The notes under the pieces were generated by a model, which was not told the DNA's origin, did no database searches, and was given only the letters and a program-made list of their open reading frames with translations. Below are positions 1 to 13,127 of a stretch of 64,000 nucleotides of DNA, one piece after another. This stretch comes from Amaurobius ferox (lineage: Eukaryota > Arthropoda > Arachnida > Araneae > Amaurobiidae): the NCBI GenBank assembly GCA_951213105.1, contig OX578137.1, positions 62,459,736 through 62,523,735 on the forward strand. Reading direction: 5' to 3'. A program made the position numbers and the translations under genes. Within the stretch, counting starts at the first letter, position 1; each line of letters begins with the position of its first letter.

Positions 1-1643
1 GCCAAAGGATTCTGAAAGAAGAAAATACGCCAAAGAAAAACAAGTCTGTGCCAAACGGTCATTAAACATCCAACCCTTCAACCGCAAGGCCCCCATCCAA
101 ATGTCAAGCAAAACGACGGAAAATGTTTCCCTGCGTTCACCACCACATACAGGAAAACTTAAAGCTCGTCCTTTGATAAATTCCGCTGTCTGGTAACAAT
201 ACTCCCGGTGTGTGGCGGGCTTAAGTTATTTATTTTGTGTTGTAGCTGAACGTATATTGTAAAAGCATGGTTTGGTTTTTGAAAATTCGCTATATGTTCT
301 GGTGAAATTTTAATTAGAGGTTTATATTTAAAATCCCGGGCACACTTTCTAGCCAGGCACATTTCCTAATTTATAATAACAATAAAAGAAAAAATTTGTT
401 TGTCGGTTGAGTAGTGGAAAATCTTAGCAACCCACAACTACGAAATTTAGTACGTACCGTGATACTTCAGGCCAGACTCAAAGATACCTCGGACCGATTT
501 TTTTTAATTCGAATTAGATTTTTAGTTATGAAATGTTGAAGCACCATTTTAAACGATTTTCGTTTAAATTGATCTCTTAAATATAATCGCACAGTTTCCA
601 TTTTGACAGTTGACGCCATCGGAAAGATCAAAAAATGAATTTTTGTGAGGCCAGGAGGCACCATATGCAATTTTTTGTTATATTTACGATGAAATAAAGC
701 GTAGACTTTTAGTCACCGTTTTATAGCAGTCTTGGCCCGGAAAGTCATGACCCCCAAAAATACACGTTATGTAAATTGCAGGTGTGGTTGGGGCAAGATA
801 TCCTAGATCCAAGACTTAAACTTCATTGGAAAGTGAAAGAACCAATAATACACAGATACGATATCGCTCTAAGGAGCATCCAATAAGAGCAAGGAAGGCG
901 TAACTGAACCCCAGGCAAAATGATGTGGCTACACGGAAAAAGTAAACGAATACAATTGAGAATGATATTCAAGAGCCGTGATTTCAAGCAGTGTTATTGA
1001 GAGAGAGTTGTTATTTATTTGAGTATTGAGATTGTTATAAAAAAGACGAAGTCTGACTCTAAATGTTCATGCTGAACTACATACCAGAAATACAGAGGTA
1101 TGTACCAGTCTTCATATATGCAATTTTTGATCTTTGGAGTAAGATTCAAAAGACCAGGTCTCACACGATGCTTTTCTTCTCCTTAAGCTTAAGCGTTTGG
1201 TAATAAATTCATTTAATTGTAATTATAATAATAATAGATGTGTGAATAAATGATAATTTATTTTAGAAGTTAAAAATGTGGATTTTAATGTGTAGTGTTT
1301 TGATTTAATGTTTATGTTAAGGAACTCGTGCAAAGAGGTATTTTGCGGCCACGATAGCAATGTACAAATGTCACGATTCACGACCACTTTAAATAAGATT
1401 AATAATTTAATCCACTAATTTTATTAAAAAGTAAGCCTATTAAAGGTTTATTCACCACACTTTTGAACGAATTGATTCCATAGAACAATCCTCTCATATT
1501 AAGGAAGAAAAAAATTGAAATTTCATCGAAATGTGAAAAGTTTATGAAACTTCATATATATATTATTGTATCCAAAAATCGAAGAGTTCCCAATTTATTC
1601 AATTCTAATAATTAAATACTTTTGCGTTATTAAAATACTAATT
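1..1643. other. AT-rich sequence with no recognised gene
   Basis: I see only short scattered ORFs with no recognisable domain, no long repeat and no RNA gene. Nothing here supports a coding call on either strand. Confidence 0.5.
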
Positions 1644-1701
1644 AAAATTCAAGACTAGAGTAATTATTATTATAATAATAATTACTCTAGTCTTGAATTT
1701 T
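1644..1701. repeat. Perfect 58-bp palindrome
   Basis: Two 29-bp arms are exact reverse complements with no spacer. The outer part is mixed sequence (AAGACTAGAGTAATT) and the centre is AT-rich. It would extrude as a cruciform or hairpin. No flanking TSD was identified, so I cannot say whether it is a tiny foldback element or a templated inverted duplication. Confidence 0.9.
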
Positions 1702-2495
1702 TTATGAATAGCTTTCGATGCGTAGCTTTCCATTCTTGACCAAGGCGTATTTACGCACCCGTGGAGTTGTCTAAAGCGTGTTTAGGTGCTTATTTAGAGC
1801 ATTTTACTATATGTGCTAACACAGTGGGCGACTATACGCCTTTCAAAAAATAATAAATGAAACAAATTATTCAAATTTTAAATTCCAGAGAACGTCGAGT
1901 ACATTTTCTAGTATATTATGTATAGGCAGGCTAGGTGTCGAAAACCGACAAAAAGAGAGCCCAGAATGGGGGGGGGGGGTAGGGTCCACAATTTGCATGC
2001 ACTTTTTTTATTGCACAAAGGAATCATATAATAGTATAATTGTGAAGTTGCAAATCGTAATACTCAAGATTTGGCTAGAAAAACGCATCTAAAGTTTGTT
2101 ACACGCATTGTGAGACGGACGTTGGATATATAGATAAAAGAAAAAGGCCAAAAGGTCTTATCTCAGCTTTATGTTCTTATCTCTGCTTTATGTTCTTATC
2201 TCTGGATCGATTTACAGCCAACATTCGATTCGTATGACGGTAAGAGTGCTGCGTGGGCGAATTCCACTCGATATTCTGATATTTATTAATTCTGTCGTGT
2301 ATTTCATGTATCTTCTTCGACTGTAGTTTTGTTATCTTATTTAGGTTGCATTCCTATATCAAGGTTTAGGGATGTAGCCAGGGGAGAGGGGCTTTGAACT
2401 TGTCCCTCTTTCCCCGAAATTTAAGTTCTGTCTATATATATTTTGTGGTCATCCCTTAAAATAATATGCTTTTACCAACTTTCACCATTTAACAT
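1702..2495. other. Unassigned sequence
   Basis: This stretch holds a G10 run near 1969 and three short copies of a TTATGTTCTTATCTC word at about 2158-2206. No gene is supported. Confidence 0.4.
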
Positions 2496-2504
2496 ATTAC
2501 GAGT

Positions 2505-3420
2505 ACTTTCCTTATATACATAATGTATAAGGAAAGTATTGTGACGGAGTCGAAAATTCGAATTCGAGTTTTCGACGGGAGAGCACGTTTCAAGCATCCC
2601 TGATCACGAATCAAGCATTTTTGATGTGATGTCTGTGTGTGTGTGTGAAAGTATGTGTGTGTGTGTGTGTGTCAGTGAGTCTGTGGAGACGATAACTGAC
2701 GAACGAATGGGCCGATTCGAACGAAATTTGGTACTAAAATCACAATCCGTACACACTGGAAGCCTATTGTTTTTATACGCAATCGAATGTTCAGAACCCC
2801 CCTAAATTTTTGAGTGAAATTTTGAAAAATTCGTCAAAAAATCAAAACCGCTAATAAAGTTACGCAAATAGACATTTGTTATGTAATTTTTCATTAGAAA
2901 ACGATTGACATAAATTTTAGAACGCTAACATGAACCGTTCTCGAGATATTGCACATTTTTCAAAAAAATTATCAAAAAGTCATAAAATAAAAAAAATATT
3001 TCCTATTGAGAACCATGTTTACTTTTCATGTGTAACACCATGCGATAAATTGGGTGACTTCATTCTCGTGGATCTAGCTCGTTCCAGTCATGAAAAAAGA
3101 TACTTTGAGTAATACTTTTGTATTTGAACGCCAATAGTTATTTATCTGCTGTAAGAATAACTTATTTCTTCGTCCATAATGCTTGGCGAGATTTTGGCGA
3201 CGAATTTGGCGAGATGTCGCCAACTTGGCAACTTTTTTAATTGTTGCCAAATTAACAAAAATTTCGCCAAATGGATAAAAATGACGCTAAATCAATCAAA
3301 ATTACAACTAATTGAAGAAAATTCAATATCTTGGAAAGAATATAAGTATCTACTATAAGAATAACATTTTTTTAACTGTAAAAGTAGAAAATTCATTGCA
3401 TTATATAAGGAAAGTCATGT
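2505..3420 (+). repeat. Dispersed repeat family A, copy 1
   Basis: It begins with a quasi-palindrome (ACTTTCCTTATA ... TATAAGGAAAGT, 2509-2541), followed by a TCGAAAATTCGAATTCGAG segment, a (GT)n tract, and a body containing ACGAAATTTGG and GATATTGCACATTTTTC. Recognisable relatives lie at 34640-35390 (-), 52900-53790, 56100-57250 (+) and 60470-61290 (-). The GGAAAGTATTG palindromic end in several copies suggests a DNA-transposon or MITE terminus. No transposase is visible and the superfamily is not identified. The 60-codon ORF inside lies in repeat sequence and is not a gene. The right boundary is approximate. Confidence 0.65.
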
Positions 3421-4930
3421 GTTGCCCATGTGGCATCGAAATCTGCGATGCGTATTTCTGTTTTAAAAATGCTCTTTTTCTTGTCATGTAAATGTAGAAG
3501 CTCTCAGACGATTTTCTGTCGGAATTAGAGCAAACCGTGGAGTGTGTGTGCGACCTTGAATAGGCTCGCCTGCCAGTCAGCGGAGAAAGAAAAAAAGCCG
3601 TTGAGTGTAATTTTATTTTGTTGATTATTTTCCAATGCTCGGTTTTGGTACGTGTGATATGTATATGTTGTTGTGACGTCAGCGAGGTAAATGTAGAGGG
3701 ACGCGCTTGGATGAAATACAGAGCTTACCATGGACGAGAGGGCTGTCGGTCGCGTATAGATTTTGTTATAGTTTAATAATGAAACTATTTTAAATTTATA
3801 AAATTAACTTGTGTAAAATTGCTCTCAGTATGGTATCCGACCGACAGAGCCCCTCCGAACCGAAATCTGGGTTCGTATACTATTTTCCTTTAATTGGGAG
3901 ATTGTAAAATTGAATTGCTGGTTGTAAGTCTATGGAATTTTTAAATGTAAAAAGCCAGCTTAAAAGTAATAGATCTGTATCAATCTCCCCTGGTATATTA
4001 TATTGTTGAAAAGGTTATTTAATTATGGTAATATCTATACTAAAAGATTTTCAAGCTAGATATATTGTTCTGAAACAAATGTTAGAAACCTAACTCATGA
4101 ATGAAGGAGTTATAATTGCCATTTTTGGAAAATTGAATTTAAATTACGAATAATGTCTTATCTGTGCTTCATAAAGAAAATTAAAGAATGTTCCTTTACT
4201 ATAATGAAATATATAGAGTCTTCTTTTCACGTGCTATTTTACTTGTCATTTATTACTTCCAGCCATTGAGTTGTAGTTTCGCTTCTCACCAGGGAGACGG
4301 ATCTGAACTCTGGAGTTTAGTACTTACCACTATTACGTTATTGTGTTATACATGTTTTATATCAACTAACTTTATACATTTGAATGTGAAAGCAGAAAAG
4401 TCTTTTAACACTTAGAAAACGCTTTTACACCCACATTAGATTTTTTCTATATGTATTGTGAGATGTATACTCATTTAAAATATATAATTATTGATCAATT
4501 ACAAATGTCTTTTATTTTAAACAAATAATTTTTCACCAGAAATTATGCCCCCACTCTGAATATTTTTTTCTGGTTACGTGTCTTCAGGGCCATCTAGTTT
4601 TCGGCTCGTGATTTAATTCCATCCCGCAAAAGAAAAAAATATCTTGCACAAACTCGCTTTAAATATATTAATGACCAGCAGCATACCCGTTCTTCGTGCG
4701 GATTATATAATATAAAGAAACTTAAAATTCGCAATCATGTGCAAATTCCTATAATATACTAAATGACATTGTTAATCAAAATATTCTGTTAAAATATTTA
4801 ATTTAATGCTCGTAAAAAGAAGTTTAAGAATCTCTGTTCTCGCTATACAAAAGCATCTTAATGGCAGATCTGAAGAATACAACATCCCTTTCTTGTAAGT
4901 AAATTTACAAAAACATGAAATTGAATCAAT
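3421..4930. other. Unassigned sequence
   Basis: Short ORFs only, with no recognisable product, RNA gene or repeat boundary. Confidence 0.4.
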
Positions 4931-5425
4931 ATATGCAAAATAAAAACGTTAAACTTGTATGGGACCCTTACTACTTATATACGCGAATATTAGAAAATAT
5001 AACCTGTATTAGTAGATCACATGTATAAATTGAAAATATCAATAAACCCGTAATCTTTAAACCTGAAGGCAGTAATTGATTCCAATATATTCCAAAGTGA
5101 AAGTGCTAAAATTATATGGTAAAATATACCCGTACTAATTATAATGTCGTAGATTAGGAAATATGCCAGAGTGTTAGTAGAAGCTTACCCGTAATACAAT
5201 ATGAGTCTCAAAAATATTTGTCAAAATAAAACAGATGACGAAATAAATTGAAAATACCAATAATCCCCGTAATATTTATACCAGAAGGCCGTAATTGATT
5301 CCAATATATGCCAATATATATCAAAATATATGCCAATATACCTGTACTACTTATATTCTCGTAGATTAGAAGATATACGCGTGCGTATATATTTGTAGAA
5401 GATTACTCATAAAGAATTGTCTTTT
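4930..5425. repeat. Tandem repeat, unit about 215 bp
   Basis: Two adjacent units (about 5030-5245 and 5246-5420) and part of a third upstream share the words CCCGTAAT, GAAGGC, GTAATTGATTCCAATATAT and CGTAGATTAG in the same order. The units have diverged by substitutions and indels. No coding potential is seen. Confidence 0.65.
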
Positions 5426-7119
5426 CCCCCAAAAGGACGGTTGGCAACCCCAATCTAGATATTTAAAAAGTTTAAAATCAACAAGAATCTTAACTTTTTT
5501 AAAGTAATGCTACTTTTTAAACAAACTCCTAATTGTAATATTTTAGGACGTGGTCTCTTTTGCGTTCTTGCGTTGTTTTTTGTCCTCACCAGATCTAAAT
5601 AAACTGGTACACAAAGTTTAAGAGGATTGTGCTCAACTTAAGGAATCTATTTGAACTTGAGGGTTTTTTTTAACCTAGAGAAGAAAAAATATTTAAAAAG
5701 AAAAATATATTCGCTATGTAAAATGTAAAAGGCCATTTTTTTTTTCAGAATAGTAATGTACTGAGGATACGTATAATTGAATTTTTTCCGAATTTTAAAA
5801 TAGAAACGAAAATTATTGGATATTATGGATATTCTTTTCTGCTGTTTCAATCGTTTAAAATGTATATTGAATCAAAAAATTTTAATTAATTTTTTATGTG
5901 GAGCCTGCATACTTAAATTCTTTCTTTTTATATTTGTGTTATTTTAAGAATGCGAAAAGAAAAGTTTAATTGTTAATTAGCGGTTCTAGCTCCTGAAACA
6001 TACATGGAACTTTTTATGCCATTTTCAAAAAAATACTGTCACTAATTAAAAATATTTTTAGACTTTCTTTTATCGTTTTTCACCATGAATGATTCTTGTT
6101 GAATATCAATTTTTTTTGCTAACTTTTTATTATTTTTACTTTCTCATAAGAGAGGAGGAATTATTCTTTTCCCGAGTTCGACCTTCTGATGGATAAGTAC
6201 GTTTAAAAACTAAGACTCCTGAACGCATGTTGTAAACTTTTGGAAAGATCGAAAACTTTCGTCTATATGTGAGTGTGGCACGATAACCCAAGAACTAATG
6301 TGACTACCGATATAAAATTTTATGTGTAGATGTACATACATTATTTTAATAACTGGAATTGGGTAGCAATTTTAGTATTTATCATTATTACAACTTAAAA
6401 CATTAAGTTAAAACATTTTAAACAATTTTTTCCTTTGTAAAATAATATAATAAAATAATGATTGTGGTATACATTATTTGGAGGGATTGATAATTTGAAG
6501 TACACTATACACTTTGAAGGCATGAAAATAATTTTTTATTAAAATAGAGTCAGCTGCACCCAGAAGCGTCACAAAGCCGCTGCCAACCTGAAAAGAACAC
6601 ATTTAAATAAATTTGAAGAAATAGTTTGAAAGTATAATTGAATATAAAAACCAGGGTGCAAAGGTTGTGTAATTGGGTACGAAAATGTGGGTTCGAAACG
6701 GAATAACTAATTAACTTTGACTTAAAAATTTTAAAAATGAATTTTCTGTATTTAATGTAACTAGTAAAATAAACATATTTTTGTAAATGTGATGGCTTTT
6801 GTCATTTTCTATTTTCCAAAACAATTTTTTAAAGTTTGGGTACTTTTAGGGTTATATAGTTTATCAAATAAGCGTATTTTTTTTGTTAAATTTATGTATT
6901 TTCTTCTCAATACAGATTTATTTAGCCAAATTAAATGGGCCGGTTAAATTTCCTAATATAATTTTTAAGATATGAGTATTTACAGGGTTATATAAAATTA
7001 ATAAGTAAGCATATATTTTCTTGTTAAGTTTAAGTCTTATCTTTTTAATGTTGATCGAGTCAATTTCAATAGACATTCTCATAGTATGTTCTACTGCTAA
7101 CACAAAAATTATTTTAAGC
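5426..7119. other. AT-rich sequence with no recognised gene
   Basis: Poly-A and poly-T rich. Short ORFs only, none with a recognisable motif. Confidence 0.4.
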
Positions 7120-7127
7120 GTTTAAAC

Positions 7128-8090
<963 letters not shown>

Positions 8091-8098
8091 GTTTAAAC

Positions 8099-8553
8099 CA
8101 AAATAATCAGCCATCTCTTTTTGGCCTGGCTTTTGAGATCAATCTATTATTAGTAATTGATGTATTGTAAGATTCCCTGCACTATTGAGTTTAAAATATT
8201 AGCTTTGGATTGAAGATACACAAATTATCGAAGTGCGCAGTTAGTTATTGAAAGTTCTGTGAGCAGTTTTTTAAACTGAAAATGACTCGAAATGGTGGTA
8301 AATTTCAGTGCTCTTTTGTTTTCGATCAGGATATTTTTAAAACTTTTCATGTAAAACAAAGGCTAGTAATCTGGTTAATGATTTGTCAATGACACCCTAT
8401 TTCTCTGAGGCTTGGCTTCACCATGTCTTAATATCTTTGTGTCTCTTTTTCTGCTCGTTGAGCTCATAGACGCTGCATTTTAATTATTCTGCCTTATTTG
8501 CTCCTCAAGTTCATATATTCTTGACTTTCTATTTTTTATCGTTTTATTCCCCT
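8099..8553. other. Unassigned sequence
   Basis: No gene or repeat boundary recognised. Confidence 0.35.
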
Positions 8554-8567
8554 TTCGTTACACTAGG

Positions 8568-8923
8568 ATGTTGTTGTTGTTGTTGAGGTATAAGGTAACT
8601 GTTTGGACGGCCGGGTAGTGCCACCCAATTTAGACCGAAACCCAGTGGGGGAGGCATCCACAGGTACCGTCCCCTCCCACCAATCTCTCGGAAGGACTTA
8701 CGGACCCACATGTTTAACGTGATCGTACTCCGCATGGACATGGCGGCAGTTGTGGCAGCGTGCAAATCCAGCGCGCAAACCACCGGGATACCGCTCTCGA
8801 AATGTGCCAACAGCACTCGGTGTTCCCAGGTGGTCACCCACCCAAGTACTAACCGCGCCCGATGCTGCTTGACTTCGGTGATCTAACGAGAACCGGTGTT
8901 ATCAGCACGGTAGGGCCGTTGGC
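8568..8923 (-). mobile_element. Full-length 5S rRNA-headed SINE
   Basis: Read on the minus strand, the 356-bp element has three parts. First is a 118-bp 5S rRNA-like head. Next comes a decayed tRNA-like segment (GCGGTATCCCGGTGG) and a GC-rich body, and last a 3' tail ending in (CAA)n. Near-identical 14-bp direct repeats flank it: TTCGTTACACTAGG at 8554-8567 and TTCGTCACACTAGG at 8924-8937. This is the signature of target-primed reverse transcription. SINEs with a 5S-derived pol III promoter form the SINE3 class. The 97-codon ORF on this strand is incidental. Truncated relatives lie at 13747-14044, 14206-14398, 40591-40975 and 47409-47592. Confidence 0.93.
8806..8923 (-). repeat. 5S rRNA-derived head of the SINE
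   Basis: On the minus strand it reads GCCAACGGCCCTACCG at the 5' end through AAGCAGCATCGGGC (box A region) and GGGTGGGTGACCACC (box C region) to TGCTGTTGGC. It is close to a complete animal 5S rRNA of about 119 nt, with the internal TFIIIA/pol III control region preserved. I call it a SINE head and not a 5S gene, because it runs directly into the SINE body and lies inside the TSDs, and no pol III T-run follows it. Confidence 0.9.
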
Positions 8924-9338
8924 TTCGTCACACTAGGTGGCGTTCCTATATTGACTTTTATCGTTTAGCCAATATCTGTTTGGTAGGTTTTGCCTGTGCT
9001 CATTTGGGTTTTGGGGTACTCCGTTTCAGACTTATTGTATTGTAGAAAGAAATCCAATGATTTCCGCAACGTACTGTATTTTACGTTGTTATTTAGTTTA
9101 TTATTGATTGTGAGCATAGTGAATTTCTTTTCTTATTGAAGCGCCTTGCTATTCTCAAGTAAGTGGCCGCATTGCATCTTTTCGCTACTATACATTGATT
9201 GGCATCGTCACTTAAAAGATATTACGATCTGTTCGAGTTATTTAATTTTAACTTTTTCTACAGTAAACATGATGCCTCTAAACATGTTGAAATCAGGATG
9301 ACATTTCCTGGAATTATTTCAATCAGCAATTACAACTC

Positions 9339-9395
9339 AACGGTTACTTTACACCTTTCTGGTAGGTCGGACGGTCTGGGTCTCAACCATATTGA
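9339..9395 (+). mobile_element. 5'-truncated SINE tail fragment
   Basis: It contains the last ~50 nt of the SINE (TTACACCTTTCTGGTAGG followed by TCGGACGGTCTGGGTCTCAAC) in forward orientation. No clear TSD is visible, so the ends are approximate. Confidence 0.7.
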
Positions 9396-9461
9396 GTTTC
9401 GGCTATAACTGGTCATAACGAAATGCTGATTTTGCTATTGTTTTTCAACAAGATAAATATA

Positions 9462-10325
9462 CAGGGTGTCCCCAAAAGATTGAAACGCGTTTTAATTATT
9501 TACCTGTTGGAGATAAGTGGGCAATGTAAATTGCTAAAATGTTAAAAGCAGGGTAGGAAATAAGATTACGTTAATGAAATGGTCCTCCCATTTATTTTCA
9601 AACATTTACACTTTTTAAATTTTTATACGACCCCCTTAGACAAATTTGGTCAATCAGAAAATTTTTATTTTTAATGCAACAAGATCATTAAAAAAACTAC
9701 ATATCTGTATCTTTAAAATCAACTGATTTATAATAAAGGAAAAAAGCTGACTTATGCCACTTTTCCGTACCATGTGAAAGGCTGTTTCCTCAGTGAAAAT
9801 AGGGATCATAAACAAATTGACGATGGAAATTGTTTGGATTAAAAATATGTTAATATGTGTCAAAAATGTTTTATCACAAATGCATCTAAATAAAACATTA
9901 CACAGACAGAGATCATATAAAGCAGTGGTACTCACTACGCGGTTGGGTATCCTATGTATTATCATCCAGTTTTATCTTTTTTGTAATATGTCACAAATTT
10001 ACATTTCTAATTTGATATATGGTCCCCCATTCACAGTGTTCAATTTTCAATTAAATATAACTCGCTCAATTTTAAAGATACAGATATGCGGGTTTTTTTA
10101 ATGATCTTGTTACATTAAAAATAAAAATTTTCTGATTGACCCAATTTGTCTAAGGGGGGGTCTTTAAATTTAAAAAGTGTAACTTTTTAAAAATTATGGG
10201 AGGACTATTTCATTAACGTAGTCTTATTTGCTACCTTACTTTCAACATTTTTGCAATTCACATTGCCCACTTATCTCCAACAGGTAAAAAATGAAAGCGA
10301 GTTTCAATCTTTTTGGGACACCCTG
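9462..10325. mobile_element. TA-flanked foldback element (family B), copy 1
   Basis: The ends are CAGGGTGTCCC and GGGACACCCTG, flanked by TA at 9460-9461 and 10326-10327. This suggests a Tc1/mariner-type target duplication. The inverted arms extend inward for about 250 bp each (to about 9720 and from about 10075), and a ~350-bp unique centre separates them. The short ORFs on both strands lie in the arms or centre and have no transposase motif, so the element looks non-autonomous. The second copy is at 29473-30298. Confidence 0.88.
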
Positions 10326-10327
10326 TA

Positions 10328-11387
10328 TACTAGTTTGTAGTGAATTTTACGTCTAGACGCACCACAGTTTTATTTATACATCTTGTTTTATTTAATTTTT
10401 TTTTTTAAATTTACAACGGAAAAAGTGTACTTTTATTTATGTTAGAAACATTTACGCCTAATTTAGATGATAATTTATTCATTATACGCACTTTATAAGC
10501 ATAAATAACATAAAAGTTCCATAGGTTAGAATTTTCTCCCGTCACGCAAACAAAAGCGAAAAATCTATATTTTTTCGTAAACAAAAGATGGTAATTAAAT
10601 GCATGTAATTTAAAATTCTCCTACCTTCAACATAATTTAAATTCTTTTCTTCTAACGTATTCTTATTCTTTCACATATCCAGTGTCTCAGGCAAAAGAAA
10701 TTCTATTTAAAATAAAACGCTGCAAAACACAAAATGGAAAAATTTGGTTGTCTATCCAAGTGTGAATTTAGAACATGCATTACGATGCAGCAAGAAAAAA
10801 AAGTATTTTGAATCAAAATTGCCTCTCTAAGCGCAGTTATAAATTATTTAGACATCCCAAGCCAGCGGATCTTTTCCGAGAAATTTCTCGTGAAAAACAG
10901 GTTCGTTTTTCATTTGATAGTGAAATAATTTAAATTCCGAAATGCTACGTATTTTTTTTAATTCCTGTATAATTTTGTTAAATAAAGCGATTCCTCGCAT
11001 TTTTCTAGATAAATGGGTCTTTGTTTTCAAATGTGTAAATAATTTTATTTTCAATTAACGAATATCACCCGCTACATAATTAAGATAATTTGTTGTTTAA
11101 AAAAAAAACGTTTTTCATATGCAAATCGCCGAATATATTTGCGAAAATACTTAGAATTCAACTTTTTCTTTACAGCATTTTCAAACATTATACAAAACAT
11201 TATAAAAGACCCTACAGAATTTCTAGATGTTGTTCTTATTCTATTTAATGCATGAATCAGTTGTTTGTTTCTTTTTTATAAGATATACTATAAAACATGT
11301 GAACATGTTGTTTTAGCCCATAAAAAGTTAATGATTGCAGTCATAAAAATCATAAATGAAAGCTTATAAAGAATCTTGTTTACCCCA
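10328..11387. other. AT-rich sequence with no recognised gene
   Basis: No coding sequence, repeat boundary or RNA gene is recognised. Confidence 0.4.
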
Positions 11388-11510
11388 CCGGGAATCGAAC
11401 CACGGATATTCGTAGTGCCCAGCCGACACTGTACCGTTGAGTTACTGGGACGAACTTGCAAGCTCTTATCTTGGAAGTAGACTCTGGTACTCTGCATTCT
11501 CCACTCCCTA
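11388..11510 (-). mobile_element. tRNA-related SINE head or fragment
   Basis: The minus strand has a pol III B-box-like word GGTTCGATTCC and, upstream of it, an A-box-like stretch with CAGTAACTCAACGG, spaced as in a tRNA. A similar piece occurs at 12440-12545: both share ACCGTTGA..TACTGGGACG followed by TTGCAA.CTCTTATCTT. The shared sequence beyond the tRNA part shows a repeat family, not an isolated tRNA gene. Boundaries are approximate. Confidence 0.65.
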
Positions 11511-12069
11511 ATGTCAGATTGACGTGCAACTGACAATCTGACTGACCACTTGTTTCTATTTTTTTTACCTCAGATGAGTCTCCTGATTCTATTTTTACCC
11601 TCCAGGTTAGAATCCTGCGTCGTCGTTGTCCTCCCGATTTGAAATCGGCTCTCCATATAACAAAATCCACCAAATCCGTGCTAGTCGTACTAGGGCCACT
11701 TTCAGACCTCAGATATTTTTGCACTAACCTTCAGGGTTGATTTGTTAAGGCACCATTGTAAAGTTCGATTTTTACAATAGCTGCTTAAACAAATTCAAGA
11801 CAATAGCAAAACCCAAATGTATAAATATTTTTGTTATTTAACATACATAGATCAATAATGAGCTTTGACCGGGTCTGGCGATATTATTTTTGCAAAATCA
11901 TTGGAATAGTTATAAATTGTCGATGTCTACCTAGGACATCTAAATCTTGTCCACTAGTGATACTAAACCCTCATCATCACAATCCTCACTTTGTCAACTA
12001 GTGATACTAAGTCCTCACGATGACATTTGTATCAATACAAGGGACGTGCCCTTTCCACCTTTTTCATTC
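11511..12069. other. Unassigned sequence
   Basis: Short overlapping ORFs only. It contains a ~50-bp imperfect direct duplication with CTAGTGATACTAA at about 11950 and 11998. Confidence 0.4.
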
Positions 12070-12080
12070 ACACATCGACT

Positions 12081-12333
12081 GCCGCCCAGGCGGTGAAGTG
12101 GATAGCGTCGTCGGCTGCTGTCCGGTGGGCTAGAGTTCGAATCCCGATTAAGGCATGGATGTTTATCGAAGCAAGTCAGTCTGCCGGCTTCTGGGTCCTC
12201 ATCTAAAAATATGAAGCTGCACCCGTCAGACCTTCGTCAGTGCTGCTTGTCCGTAATAAACTTTGTTATCTCTTGTCTTGTCTTATTCGTTCTTTCCTGC
12301 GTCGGGCTTGATATCGCATTTGAAACAACAACA
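12081..12333 (+). mobile_element. Full-length tRNA-derived SINE with 11-bp TSD
   Basis: The 253-bp element starts with a tRNA-like head: A-box region GCGGTGAAGTGGATAGCG, B box GAGTTCGAATCCCG. A non-tRNA body follows, and the tail ends in CAACAACA. Perfect 11-bp direct repeats ACACATCGACT flank it at 12070-12080 and 12334-12344. The (CAA)n tail and the ACAC target match those of the 5S-headed SINEs here, which suggests that the same LINE mobilised both. The short ORF across its right end is not a gene. Confidence 0.92.
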
Positions 12334-12439
12334 ACACATCGACTCGACTCCTAGCACTTCCAATTTTCTTCCAAAACTTCCAACTTTCAACATTTTTTGT
12401 TTGCAATTGGTTTTTACTTTTGGGCGCTATTATAGAAAA

Positions 12440-12545
12440 CCTTGCTACCTGAACCAGGGGATCAAGCCACGGATCATAGCCAAGGCTCTACCGTTGAACT
12501 ACTGGGACGGAATTGCAAACTCTTATCTTTGAAGTGGACTCTGCA
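12440..12545 (-). mobile_element. tRNA-related SINE fragment, second copy
   Basis: This is a diverged relative of the piece at 11388-11510, in the same orientation. It shares ACCGTTGAACTACTGGGACG and the following TTGCAAACTCTTATCTT. The B-box region (complement of GATCAAGCC) is decayed. Confidence 0.6.
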
Positions 12546-13071
12546 AATTTTATGTATAACTTGATAACATTCTCCCATTGCAACAACCTGCAGTTAAGTA
12601 CCACGAATCCTGTCCATCAATGTTTGTTGTTGCCATTGGAGGACTCGTAATGTTCTGGAGGGGTTTACGTCATTGGAGAATATCGAAATCTTATGATTCA
12701 GCATGCCGTTCTGATATATCTCCCACTTGCCTGAAACCGCCGCGAATGGCTACAGAAATATTATGGATACTTGTGAAGACTACGAGCATTCTGCGAGTAA
12801 TGCAAAATCGGGTTTATTCATAGATATTTTACTGTGATAAAAGACAGTACTCAATCACTATTTGTGTAACCACAACATAAAATGCGGTATTATAATATCA
12901 ATTGTTGTAAATAGATTATAAATGAATCTAATGTGTCCGGCTTCGTTTTCAGTATGTGATGTCATATACAACGTAAAGCTTCAGAATTCTCAGAGTTAGA
13001 ATTTAGTCCAATATCTGGCTGCATTTTCAGTATTTAAGGTCAATCAACATAGAACTCCAAAATACTATATA
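12546..13071. other. Unassigned sequence
   Basis: One 81-codon ORF with no recognisable motif. It runs into a (TA)n tract before the mariner-like element. Confidence 0.35.
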
Positions 13072-13075
13072 TACA

Positions 13076-13127
<52 letters not shown>

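Noticed and set aside
8544..8837. 97-codon minus-strand ORF, with similar ones at 13452-14313, 40622-40897 and 56782-57021
   Set aside because: All lie inside SINE bodies and recur only because the SINE recurs. No protein domain is seen.
8806..8923. A functional 5S rRNA gene
   Set aside because: It is fused to the SINE body, enclosed by TSDs, and has no pol III terminator directly after the 5S part. The same structure recurs at 40859-40975.
9793..10101. 102-codon ORF in the family B foldback, and the overlapping 103-codon ORF on the other strand
   Set aside because: Both arise from AT-rich inverted arms. The second copy at 29473-30298 does not preserve them.
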